DNA of 64,000 nt from Flavobacterium erciyesense (lineage in GTDB: Bacteria > Bacteroidota > Bacteroidia > Flavobacteriales > Flavobacteriaceae). How positions within the stretch are numbered: position 1 is the stretch's first letter; every line of letters begins with the position of its first letter. The translations under genes were made by a program, and so were the position numbers. Of this stretch, positions 7,440 through 14,854 are shown piece by piece. The stretch spans positions 51,933 to 115,932 of the forward strand of contig NZ_JAGPXB010000011.1 in assembly GCF_018069925.1 (NCBI RefSeq), read 5' to 3'. The notes under the pieces were generated by a model that was not told where the DNA came from, searched no databases, and saw only the letters and a program-made list of their open reading frames with translations.

Positions 7440-8408
7440 TTAGAATAAATCTTGAAGCAAATTGTGTAATTGTTTGTATTCTATCAAAAAAGCATCGTGT
7501 CCGTGAATGGAAACTATTTCTTGATAACTAACTTTTTTATTTATTTTTTGTAGTTGCTCAAAAGTCGCTTTATTTTCACTGGCTGTAAAAAACAAATCCG
7601 AATTGATGGCTATGATGTGAATTTCTGCCGTTACCGCTTCGATTGTATCTTCAAATGATGACCGATTGCGAGTGACATCAATGGTTTTCAATAATTGATT
7701 CATCATTTTATAGGATGCCAATTGAAAACGCTGTTGCAATTTTTCGCCGTGATGCAACAACCAACTTTCAACATTAAAAATGGCTAACTCCTCATTAGTA
7801 GTTCGTTGAAATTTTGCCGCAAATGATTCTGGAGTTCGGTAACACAACATCGCGTGCGTACGGGCATCCTGAATGGGTTTAGATGAATTATTAAGAATTT
7901 GTTCTTGCAAAAAACAATTGGCAATAAGCCAGTCTGTAGCTTTCCAATCGGTAGCAATTGGAATTAATTTTTGAGTTATTGTTGATTCTAATGCAACCAT
8001 TTCCCATGCAATTCCGCCACCTACAGAACCTCCAATAATGGCATATATTTTTGTAACCTCAAGCAAATGAATGCCTTTTATAAAAGTTCTAGCAATATCT
8101 CTTGCTGAAAAATCAAGATAATTTTCAATTACAGCGCCATCAAATCCATTTCCGGGAACGTTAAAAGCAAGTACGGTATATTTTGTAGTATCAATAGTTT
8201 TATTGGCGCCAATTAGTTCATTCCACCAACCGTTATCGCCTACAACCTGTGAATTTCCGGTTAGCGCATGATTGACCAAAACGATAGGAGCTGTATGTAA
8301 TGGCAACCCAAAAACTTGATAACTTAAGTTTAGAGCATTATAAATTGCACCTGACTCCGTGGTGAAATTGTGTAAAGTAATTGTTGTTGGTTTATTTTCC
8401 AATTTCAA
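7440..8408 (-). CDS. metX: Homoserine O-acetyltransferase (alpha/beta hydrolase)
   Basis: A 322-aa alpha/beta-hydrolase acyltransferase that activates homoserine. The catalytic triad is visible: nucleophile S128 in IIGGSVGGG, Asp in AINSDLFFTA and His in IHGHDAFLIE near the C-terminus. An LTGN segment follows the oxyanion region as in MetX. It is somewhat shorter than the usual 350-380 aa. Acetyl- versus succinyl-transfer cannot be decided here. The start codon is TTG: no ATG lies between the riboswitch and this point, and the next in-frame Met is past residue 130. First gene of the metX-thrA-osmC-metZ unit, directly downstream of a SAM-I riboswitch. Confidence 0.92.
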   Translation of the reverse strand: MKLENKPTTITLHNFTTESGAIYNALNLSYQVFGLPLHTAPIVLVNHALTGNSQVVGDNGWWNELIGANKTIDTTKYTVLAFNVPGNGFDGAVIENYLDFSARDIARTFIKGIHLLEVTKIYAIIGGSVGGGIAWEMVALESTITQKLIPIATDWKATDWLIANCFLQEQILNNSSKPIQDARTHAMLCYRTPESFAAKFQRTTNEELAIFNVESWLLHHGEKLQQRFQLASYKMMNQLLKTIDVTRNRSSFEDTIEAVTAEIHIIAINSDLFFTASENKATFEQLQKINKKVSYQEIVSIHGHDAFLIEYKQLHNLLQDLF

Positions 8409-8479
8409 ATCTGTTATAATTAGGACTTGTGTTTGGAAATATTAGAAAGAAAGCTAGGTGTTATCTAGACAAATTCTTA

Positions 8480-8586
8480 GTGTTATCTTTCCACGATGGG
8501 CGTGGTAGAATGCAGCACCTTCTTCGATAAATCGAAGGGTTGCTAAGGCTTCATCGGGTCTAATCCCTCTGCCTTTCTTTATAACA
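8480..8586 (-). promoter_or_regulatory. SAM-I (S-box) riboswitch upstream of metX
   Basis: Read on the minus strand, this holds the S-box signatures in order: AGAGGGA, GACCCGATGAAGCC, AGCAACC, a TCGATTTATCGA hairpin, AAGGTGCT, a CCACG/CGTGG hairpin and AAGATAA. P1 closes with TGTTAT (8581-8586) against ATAACA (8481-8486). Order, spacing and conserved bases fit the SAM-I aptamer. It ends about 70 bases before the metX start codon, so SAM should reduce expression of the methionine operon. I do not see a clear terminator hairpin in those 70 bases, so control may be at translation. Confidence 0.93.
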
Positions 8587-8615
8587 TTTCAATACTGTTG
8601 TGAACTTTGTGAGTG

Positions 8616-8647
8616 CAAATTAAAGATTAATTTTGGTAACCACCAAA
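8616..8647 (-). promoter_or_regulatory. Probable promoter of the SAM-I riboswitch / metX operon
   Basis: On the minus strand, TTTG (8644-8647), 20 bases, then TTAATTTG (8616-8623), one mismatch from TAnnTTTG. Transcription would begin close to the 5' side of riboswitch stem P1. Confidence 0.5.
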
Positions 8648-8752
8648 TTTAAATACGCAATCGATTTTTCTGTTTCGCAAAGTAAGTGACTTTGGTACAG
8701 ACATCAAAAGTTAGGAAGTCCTGACAAGGTAACATAGAACAAAACCATTTTT

Positions 8753-8815
8753 TTACCTTGCCAAAACAACCTTTTTACCTACTGGGTTAGCTATTTTCTT
8801 AACCTGAATAGTCAT
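8753..8815 (-). CDS. Possible 20-aa small ORF
   Basis: ATG at 8813-8815, four bases after the stop of the 69-aa ORF, opens a 20-codon Lys/Val-rich frame (MTIQVKKIANPVGKK...) ending TAA. It could be a coupled micro-ORF or chance. It lies in a 3' stretch that can also pair (8725-8732 with 8753-8760). No family recognised. Confidence 0.2.
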   Translation of the reverse strand: MTIQVKKIANPVGKKVVLAR

Positions 8816-8819
8816 TGCA

Positions 8820-9029
8820 TTAGATAAATAACTCTTCATTCTCTTGAGAATACATTAAAAAAAGCAATGAATTTGGAACTAACTTTTGAGCAATTGCATC
8901 ATTAGTTGCAAACTCAAAACGTGGGTGAATTAAAACATTTACGGCTTCAACTGCTTTGATTTTATTGTTTCGAAAATTGAACTTTCGTAAAAAACGAAAC
9001 GGATCTGATAAACTTCTTTTTGTTTTCAT
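8820..9029 (-). CDS. Small protein of unknown function (69 aa)
   Basis: Not recognised. I place the start at the ATG at 9027-9029 (MKTKRSLSDPFRFLRKF...). A longer frame to 9086 runs back into a terminator hairpin and is unlikely. The product is basic at the N-terminus, has no membrane segment or signal peptide, and ends in an acidic stretch (QENEELFI). It lies between a terminator and the metX riboswitch promoter, on the metX strand. No good promoter is visible, so it may depend on read-through of the terminator at 9087-9120. It could also be non-coding. Confidence 0.4.
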   Translation of the reverse strand: MKTKRSLSDPFRFLRKFNFRNNKIKAVEAVNVLIHPRFEFATNDAIAQKLVPNSLLFLMYSQENEELFI

Positions 9030-9082
9030 ACTATTGGTTGTTAAAATGTTACTATTGTTTTTCTGTTCATAAACTTCATAAA

Positions 9083-9121
9083 GCAAAAAACCCTTTTAGA
9101 TGCAAATCCAAAAGGGTTTTA
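9083..9121 (-). terminator. Intrinsic terminator (minus strand)
   Basis: An 11-bp stem, AAAACCCTTTT (9087-9097) with AAAAGGGTTTT (9110-9120), is followed on the minus strand by a T-run. No clear gene upstream on that strand explains it. It may end the RNA starting near 9412 or the small ORF at 9153-9248. Confidence 0.75.
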
Positions 9122-9152
9122 AGTAGTTTGTACTTATTATTATCCTTGGGAT

Positions 9153-9248
9153 TCACGAATTGGGTGCAGCAAATACGGCTTTTGCAACGAAATGCATCGA
9201 AATTTGGACTGACTGTTTTTTGTAATTATTTAAAATGTATTGAATCAT
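9153..9248 (-). CDS. Possible 31-aa small ORF between two terminators
   Basis: ATG at 9246-9248 opens a 31-codon frame (start MIQYILNNYKK, end VAKAVFAAPNS) that ends about 30 bases before the terminator at 9083-9121. No promoter or family is recognised. It could be a leader peptide or an accident; it is listed because it fills the space between two terminators. Confidence 0.2.
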   Translation of the reverse strand: MIQYILNNYKKQSVQISMHFVAKAVFAAPNS

Positions 9249-9276
9249 GTATTGTTTGTATGGTGTTCGAATTTCT

Positions 9277-9412
9277 CAAAAAAAAAGCTTCCTTGTTCAG
9301 GAAGCTTTCATATATAATTTTAAATTAAAATTATGCTATAAGCATCCCTCAGGAATTTTCCTGTGCGACTTTATGCGAAAAGCAGATTGAAATTTTCATT
9401 TTATTTTGATTT
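9277..9412 (-). ncRNA. Candidate structured small RNA
   Basis: On the minus strand, a promoter (9419-9449) is followed by four consecutive inverted repeats: CAGGAATTTTCCTG (9350-9363), ATGCTATAAGCAT (9333-9345), a 10-bp AT stem (9314-9323 with 9325-9334) and a terminator stem AAAGCTTCC/GGAAGCTTT (9284-9292 with 9300-9308) ending in a long U-tract. The whole is about 130 nt with no long ORF (only a 16-codon frame, MKISICFSHKVAQENS). It lies between the metX and metK transcription units. I do not recognise an RNA family. It may be an independent sRNA or an attenuated leader. Confidence 0.5.
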
Positions 9413-9418
9413 GAAAGT

Positions 9419-9449
9419 CAAATATGCAACTTAATTTTGACAAAAACAA
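9419..9449 (-). promoter_or_regulatory. Promoter of the candidate small RNA
   Basis: On the minus strand, TTG (9447-9449), a 20-base spacer, then CATATTTG (9419-9426), one mismatch from TAnnTTTG. Confidence 0.45.
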
Positions 9450-9534
9450 GAGCGTCAAGGAATTAATTCAAATTAGTTTCAAAAAACATATCAAAAGGGC
9501 CTATTTTTTATCGGCAAAAAAAAGTTAAGTTTAA

Positions 9535-9564
9535 TTTGCAATTCAAAATGGTTTCATACCTTTG
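9535..9564 (+). promoter_or_regulatory. metK promoter
   Basis: TTTG (9535-9538), an 18-base spacer, then TACCTTTG (9557-9564), an exact TAnnTTTG. The start would fall near 9571, immediately before the SAM-II-like element, leaving a leader of about 165 nt. Confidence 0.75.
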
Positions 9565-9573
9565 CACCCAAAT

Positions 9574-9672
9574 ACAAGAGGAAAAATTTGAACTGATTGC
9601 AACCTCTTCATAATGAAATCAATTCATTGTGAATACTGAATAATTTTCAGTAAAAAAATGCTAAAGCAGGAA
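9574..9672 (+). promoter_or_regulatory. SAM-II-like riboswitch upstream of metK
   Basis: P1 is AAGAGG (9576-9581) with CCTCTT (9603-9608). The loop between reads AATTTGAACTGATTGCAA, very close to the SAM-II loop 1. Downstream is the second conserved piece, ATGCTAAAGCAGG (9658-9670), which can pair back to TTGC and CTG of the loop to form the pseudoknot. Between the two is about 50 nt with an extra hairpin (ACTGA..TCAGT), longer than the compact alpha-proteobacterial form. From memory, SAM-II is found mainly in alpha-proteobacteria with some Bacteroidetes cases. The gene context (metK) fits SAM sensing. Confidence 0.72.
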
Positions 9673-9692
9673 CTCTCCTTTAGATCTTTTTC
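9661..9692 (+). terminator. Possible terminator hairpin overlapping the SAM-II-like core
   Basis: CTAAAG-(CA)-GGA (9661-9671) can pair with TCC-TTTAG (9676-9683), followed by ATCTTTTTC. It uses the same CTAAAG that the aptamer needs, so the two folds are mutually exclusive. It could be the expression platform, although the logic (ligand fold opposing the terminator) would be unusual for repression. Confidence 0.4.
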
Positions 9693-9736
9693 AGCAATTA
9701 TTTTTTCTCGCTTAATTTTATAAAATAATAAAACTT

Positions 9737-10987
9737 ATGGCCTATTTATTTACGTCAGAATCTGTGAGCGAAGGACATCCAGACAAAATTGCAGATCAAA
9801 TTTCAGACGCATTAATTGATAACTTTTTAGCATTTGATGCTGAATCAAAAGTAGCTTGTGAAACTTTAGTAACAACTGGTCAAGTTATTTTGGCTGGAGA
9901 AGTTAAATCAAATACATACTTAGATGTGCAAAATATTGCACGCGAAGTGATTAGAAAAATTGGTTACACGAAAAGTGAGTACATGTTTGAAGCTAATTCA
10001 TGCGGTATTCTTTCGGCTATTCACGAACAATCTGCTGATATTAATCAAGGTGTTGACAGAGCAAGCAAAGAAGAGCAAGGCGCTGGTGACCAAGGAATGA
10101 TGTTTGGTTATGCAACTAACGAGACTGAAAATTATATGCCATTAGCACTTGATTTGTCTCATAAATTATTACAAGAATTAGCTGTTTTACGTCGTGAGAA
10201 TAACGAAATAACATATTTGCGTCCTGATGCAAAGTCTCAAGTAACTTTAGAATACAGTGACGATAACAAACCAACGCGTATTGATGCGATTGTTATCTCT
10301 ACACAACACGATGATTTTGATGAAGAAGCTAGTATGCTTGCTAAAATCAAAAAAGACATTATCGAGATATTGATCCCGAGAATCATTGCTAAAAATCCTG
10401 AGCATGCTCATTTATTTAACGACGCTATTCAATACCACATTAACCCAACAGGAAAATTCGTAATTGGAGGACCTCACGGAGATACTGGACTTACAGGAAG
10501 AAAAATCATTGTGGATACTTACGGAGGAAAAGGAGCTCACGGTGGTGGTGCTTTCTCTGGAAAAGATCCAAGTAAAGTAGACCGTTCTGCTGCTTATGCT
10601 ACTCGTCATATTGCTAAAAACTTAGTTGCAGCGGGTGTTGCTGATGAGATTTTGGTACAAGTATCATACGCAATTGGTGTAGCTAAACCGATGGGGATTT
10701 TTATCGAAACTTACGGAACTGCAAAAGTGAATTTGACTAACGGTGAAATCGCTAAAAAAGTAGAAGCTATTTTTGATATGCGTCCGTACTTCATCGAACA
10801 ACGATTGAAATTAAGAAACCCAATTTACAGCGAGACTGCTGCTTACGGACACATGGGACGTACTCCCGAAACTGTAACTAAGACTTTCTCTGCTCCTGGT
10901 GGATTAACAAAAACAGTTGAAGTAGAATTGTTTACTTGGGAAAAATTAGATTTTGTTGATCAAGTAAAAGCTGCTTTTGGATTGTAA
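9737..10987 (+). CDS. metK: S-adenosylmethionine synthetase
   Basis: Makes SAM from methionine and ATP in the cytosol. The 416-aa protein has the three-domain MAT arrangement: N-terminal [21 protein letters not shown], the [12 protein letters not shown] signature near residue 115 and the glycine-rich [19 protein letters not shown]-loop-like segment near residues 270-288. Slightly longer than E. coli MetK. Single-gene transcription unit with its own promoter, a SAM-II-like leader and a terminator at 11011-11050. It uses the product of the divergent metX operon. Confidence 0.98.
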   Translation: MAYLFTSESVSEGHPDKIADQISDALIDNFLAFDAESKVACETLVTTGQVILAGEVKSNTYLDVQNIAREVIRKIGYTKSEYMFEANSCGILSAIHEQSADINQGVDRASKEEQGAGDQGMMFGYATNETENYMPLALDLSHKLLQELAVLRRENNEITYLRPDAKSQVTLEYSDDNKPTRIDAIVISTQHDDFDEEASMLAKIKKDIIEILIPRIIAKNPEHAHLFNDAIQYHINPTGKFVIGGPHGDTGLTGRKIIVDTYGGKGAHGGGAFSGKDPSKVDRSAAYATRHIAKNLVAAGVADEILVQVSYAIGVAKPMGIFIETYGTAKVNLTNGEIAKKVEAIFDMRPYFIEQRLKLRNPIYSETAAYGHMGRTPETVTKTFSAPGGLTKTVEVELFTWEKLDFVDQVKAAFGL

Positions 10988-11010
10988 AAAAATCAAAACA
11001 TAGTATATAA

Positions 11011-11050
11011 AAAAAGGGGATTTAGCTACAACTAAATCCCCTTTGCTTTT
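11011..11050. terminator. Bidirectional terminator between metK and the barrel protein
   Basis: A 13-bp perfect stem (AAAGGGGATTTAG arm near 11013-11025; partner 11032-11044) with A-rich and T-rich flanks, between convergent genes. Confidence 0.85.
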
Positions 11051-11065
11051 TAATCTAAATGAAGC

Positions 11066-13816
11066 TTACAAATTGTACTTCACTATGAAAGTTACAAAGC
11101 GAGGTAAGATCATATTTTCATTGGCATTAAAACCATTGACACTAAAAGAGTTGTTCAATCTTGAACGGGTGTTCAAAAGGTTATTCGCCTGAATGCGGTA
11201 TTCAAACTTTGCATCTTTCTTGATGTAGTTCAAACTAGCAGTCATGATTTCAAAATCGTTGGAAACACCATTAGTTTCATTTTTAAATCGGTTAAAGGCG
11301 TAGTCCCAATTAACATTCAATCCATTCAAGAAATAATAATTCAACTTTACTGTTGGAGTTTGTGTGGTGAATTTATTAGCTGCTTGCTCTGAAAAATTCA
11401 CGCGGTAACCCAAATCTACGTTTGGATATTTTTTGAACTGCGTTGCAAAAGCCAAGTTGTAAGAGTGATTTACATTTTCGATTCCTTGAATGAATTCTTG
11501 AGTAACTCCGCCTTGAACTCTTCTGTTTAATACAAAATTGCGATTCCAACCTGCATTGGCTCCAGCGGTAACTTTGTAATACTTTTTGAAGCTTTTAGAA
11601 TAAAACAAATTTCCGTTTAAATTTTCGTTTTCAGCATCTAAATTCAAACGGTCAGAAGTAGAATAAATACTTTGGAAAGAAACTCCATTCACCACTGGAT
11701 CTTTGGTAGTTGTATAACTGATGTTGGCAAAAATCGTAGTGAAATTATACAAGTTGTACTTTGAATAATTCAAACGGTGACTTGTCACTAATGAATTTTC
11801 TAATTGTGCATTCCCTCGTGACAAGCTGTTAAAATTGGTAAAAATAAAACCTTCTACCAAAGCATTTACATCATTAAAGCCGTTACGCATATTGAAATTG
11901 TAGGTTACATTTTCTGATTTCTTCAAGTCCCAACGCGCAAACATATCAGGCAATAATCTGGTAAAATTAAGTTTGAATGGCGATGCAAATTGCTCGTTTG
12001 AAGTGTTGTATTGGTGCAAAGAAAAACCAGGATTAAAAGTAAACTTACCTCTGATAAACTTATAATGTAAACCTATAAAAGCATCATTAAATAGGTAACG
12101 CACATCATTATTATAAGCTGCTTGCTCCACTGGATTCACTGAATTATCTTGAAGAATTTGCAAAATACTCGAATTGTACGATTGGTAAGCATTCGTATTT
12201 CCAGCAGTTACATTCAATATACTTTTGTTCGAGATTTGATAAAAATAGTCCACTTTTGCATCTAACTTATTCGTTTTTACAAATCGAGATTGCTGGATGT
12301 TTAGGGCATTTTCATTTACAAAAACCGCACTTGGATCGTTCGGGTTTGTTGAACTTGCATTTTGATACGGGTTTACCGAAAGCTGCGGATTGTAAAAAGG
12401 GTCTTCATCCTCGTATTGATGTTGCATTTCTAACACCCAAGTTGACTTTGGATTTTGAGTATAAAACATATTCAAACTCTGATTGAACGATGCTGGCGCT
12501 TGTTTTTGAAAAGCAATTACGGTGTTGTTATTAGTTACAGTATTCCCGTTTGAAGTAGAGGTGAAATTAGTTTGACTATTATCTACATCTTGCTGATCGT
12601 TTTTTCTAAAAAAAGCATCATAATCCAATTGAAAGTTCTCGTTGGCTTTGTATTTTGAACCAAACTTAGAGATGAAAGCATTGTTGCGAGATTCGGTATT
12701 GTTTTTTCTGTTTTCTAAAGTCGCAATATTGGTGGTATTCGGTTCAAAAATTCCGCGTTCAGAATTGGTAATAGACTGATTGAATGTTGCTGAATAAGCA
12801 GCAAAACCAGACAATGTCCATTTTTTAGAAACCGAATGATTGATGTTGATAGTCCCAAATTTATCACTCGCTTTGGCCACATTATCACCACCTGATAAAC
12901 CGAAAAAGTTTCGATTAAGAGTTAATGAAGTACCGTTACGACCAATCGTGTTTCGTGCTCCTCCATTAATTCTGAAAAAATCAGCCGAAGTCAATGAAAC
13001 TTCACCAATATTATTAAAGTTTACAATAGAGTTGATGCTAGTTTTTGGCGAATAATAAAACACCTTCGGATTAAAGATATACCCTTTATCATTGGCCAAA
13101 CCGCCACTTACGTCACCAAACCAAAATTTATCTTTACCTTTTTTAAGTTTGATATTAATTGCAATATCATCATTATTGTTTTCGAGGCCTTTCATTTGCG
13201 ACACCTCGTTAAAATTACGAAGTACCTGCACTTTATCGACTGCATCGGATGGAATGTTTTTTGAACCCAGTTTCGTATCGCCTTCCATAAACGGTTTTCC
13301 GTCTACAAAAAGTTTGGTCACTTTTTTTCCCTCTACCTGCACTTGTCCGTCACCTGTTACTTCAAAACCTGGTAATTTTTTAAAAACGTCCTCTAACTTG
13401 CGTTCTTCTCCGGTTTTAAACGAATCCGTATTGTACACAATGGTATCCCCTTTTATAGAAACTGGCATCTCGCGCACAATTTCTACACCATCAAGTTCGA
13501 TTCCACCCGCTTCCATAGTGATATTTTGCACCATATTTTGAGTAAGTGTAGCAACAGTCACTTCCTTATTTTGCATGCCCAAATAACTTAGTTTTAAAAC
13601 ATAAGTCGTGTTCGGTTTTAGGTTTAAAATAAACTTGCCTTTATCAGTTGTAATGGCGTAAGCATCCATTGCTTTGGTAGTTTGATTCACGGCCATTACG
13701 TTGGCCATTTCTAAAGGTATATTTTGTTTATCTTGCACCAAACCTTCTAATTTTATGTTTTGGGCATAAGAAATGGAGACCGCAATTAGAGCGATAAATA
13801 CTAAAATTTTTCTCAT
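11066..13816 (-). CDS. Outer-membrane beta-barrel protein with CarboxypepD-regulatory domain (TonB-receptor-like)
   Basis: A 916-aa exported protein. Signal peptide MRKILVFIALIAVSISYAQ, then a carboxypeptidase-regulatory-like Ig domain (residues ~20-105, ending LKLSYLGMQNKEVTV). Next is a plug-like region (GDTIVYNTDSFKTGEERKLEDVFKKLPGFEV) and a long Asn/aromatic-rich beta-barrel to the C-terminal VTFIVKYNL. This is the outer-membrane beta-barrel type common in Bacteroidetes, not a SusC. Its ligand is unknown. It is the second gene after the GLPGLI protein (30 bp gap), a pairing seen often in this phylum and suggesting a shared envelope or transport role. Confidence 0.85.
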   Translation of the reverse strand: MRKILVFIALIAVSISYAQNIKLEGLVQDKQNIPLEMANVMAVNQTTKAMDAYAITTDKGKFILNLKPNTTYVLKLSYLGMQNKEVTVATLTQNMVQNITMEAGGIELDGVEIVREMPVSIKGDTIVYNTDSFKTGEERKLEDVFKKLPGFEVTGDGQVQVEGKKVTKLFVDGKPFMEGDTKLGSKNIPSDAVDKVQVLRNFNEVSQMKGLENNNDDIAINIKLKKGKDKFWFGDVSGGLANDKGYIFNPKVFYYSPKTSINSIVNFNNIGEVSLTSADFFRINGGARNTIGRNGTSLTLNRNFFGLSGGDNVAKASDKFGTININHSVSKKWTLSGFAAYSATFNQSITNSERGIFEPNTTNIATLENRKNNTESRNNAFISKFGSKYKANENFQLDYDAFFRKNDQQDVDNSQTNFTSTSNGNTVTNNNTVIAFQKQAPASFNQSLNMFYTQNPKSTWVLEMQHQYEDEDPFYNPQLSVNPYQNASSTNPNDPSAVFVNENALNIQQSRFVKTNKLDAKVDYFYQISNKSILNVTAGNTNAYQSYNSSILQILQDNSVNPVEQAAYNNDVRYLFNDAFIGLHYKFIRGKFTFNPGFSLHQYNTSNEQFASPFKLNFTRLLPDMFARWDLKKSENVTYNFNMRNGFNDVNALVEGFIFTNFNSLSRGNAQLENSLVTSHRLNYSKYNLYNFTTIFANISYTTTKDPVVNGVSFQSIYSTSDRLNLDAENENLNGNLFYSKSFKKYYKVTAGANAGWNRNFVLNRRVQGGVTQEFIQGIENVNHSYNLAFATQFKKYPNVDLGYRVNFSEQAANKFTTQTPTVKLNYYFLNGLNVNWDYAFNRFKNETNGVSNDFEIMTASLNYIKKDAKFEYRIQANNLLNTRSRLNNSFSVNGFNANENMILPRFVTFIVKYNL

Positions 13817-13846
13817 TGTAAAATGGTTGTAACTTTTGGGTTGGTA

Positions 13847-14740
13847 TTAATTTCCGAAGCGTATTTGCATGCCGCCATTTCCTCCACGACCTTGATTCAT
13901 CTCTCTCCACTCTTCCATTTTTTTCATCACAGCATCGTCATACTCCTTTTGAGAGACTACTTTTCCTTTAGCAATGGGTTTAATTTCAACTTTATCTTTA
14001 GGGTTTAAAACTACTTTTGAACACAAAATAGTGGTGCGTCCGTCATTAACTTCTAAAATTAACCCTGGTAAACCCCAATAACCTTCAGGTCCTTGGCTCA
14101 CTGGAATTTCGGGCGTATACCAAGCCGTGATCACGATTTCTTTTGGTACCTCAACAGCATCCAAGAAATTGGTTTTTTTCTCCTCAGCAGGTTTTGCTCC
14201 TTCTTTCTTTTCAGCATCATCTTTACGAGGACGCATGTTTCTAAAATCAGTAGCACTTGGTTTTTTGATAGCGGTTGCTTTGTAACAAGTATAGCCACCA
14301 ATCACACGAGTTTCTGCCTCCATTTTCCAATTCAAACTAGTTAAGGAATCTTTCACCATAAACTCTTTCCCCATGAACTCTTTGTCGTTGCTGTATTGTT
14401 TGTCTTTTACGTTTTTGTAATACGTTCCGCCACCACCGGCAAAACTTGACATCATACGAAAACCACCACCTTGAGCCGAAGCCTCTAGTTTTTCTTCTTC
14501 TTTATAAATAGAAGCCGTCTTGTTAAAATTGAGAATAAATGTTTTCTCGAACATTTTTTTCATGCGTTCCTCAATCATTTTTTGCATATCAGGCGTCATA
14601 TTTTTGTTGCCTTCCAAACGAGTCTTCATTTCTGAAGTGCTGGTTTTACTCTCGTATACAGCCATTCCTTGAAACTCCTGCGCTTGCAACCCCAAGAAAG
14701 AGGCGATAGCGATTACTACAGTGTAAATTAATTTTTGCAT
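13847..14740 (-). CDS. GLPGLI family protein
   Basis: A 297-aa exported protein named after its motif: GYWGLPGLILEVNDGR is present near residue 225. N-terminal signal peptide MQKLIYTVVIAIASFLGLQAQ, then a charged region with many Lys/Glu and a Gly-rich stretch (GGGFRMMSSFAGGGG). The family is Bacteroidetes-specific and of unknown function. Members often sit, as here, directly upstream of a TonB-receptor-like barrel protein in one transcription unit. Low-complexity Met/Gly/Arg tail at the C-terminus (GRGGNGGMQIRF). Confidence 0.9.
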   Translation of the reverse strand: MQKLIYTVVIAIASFLGLQAQEFQGMAVYESKTSTSEMKTRLEGNKNMTPDMQKMIEERMKKMFEKTFILNFNKTASIYKEEEKLEASAQGGGFRMMSSFAGGGGTYYKNVKDKQYSNDKEFMGKEFMVKDSLTSLNWKMEAETRVIGGYTCYKATAIKKPSATDFRNMRPRKDDAEKKEGAKPAEEKKTNFLDAVEVPKEIVITAWYTPEIPVSQGPEGYWGLPGLILEVNDGRTTILCSKVVLNPKDKVEIKPIAKGKVVSQKEYDDAVMKKMEEWREMNQGRGGNGGMQIRFGN

Positions 14741-14854
14741 TTTGATGGTTTTTAATAGATAAGAGTGAAAAATACTATTTTTGTTACAATGATAATGTTA
14801 AATAAATACTAAGACAATTAATACCAACTTTGGTTTAACCGTACTTTTACCTTT

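Noticed and set aside
9030..9086. Longer N-terminus of the 69-aa unknown ORF
   Set aside because: The extra 19 codons begin in the base of a terminator hairpin; a start at 9029 is more reasonable.
9020..9328. Plus-strand 102-codon frame across the 9.0-9.3 kb intergenic region
   Set aside because: It runs through two minus-strand terminator hairpins, has no promoter, and its composition (Cys/Phe/Leu-rich) reflects AT-rich non-coding sequence.
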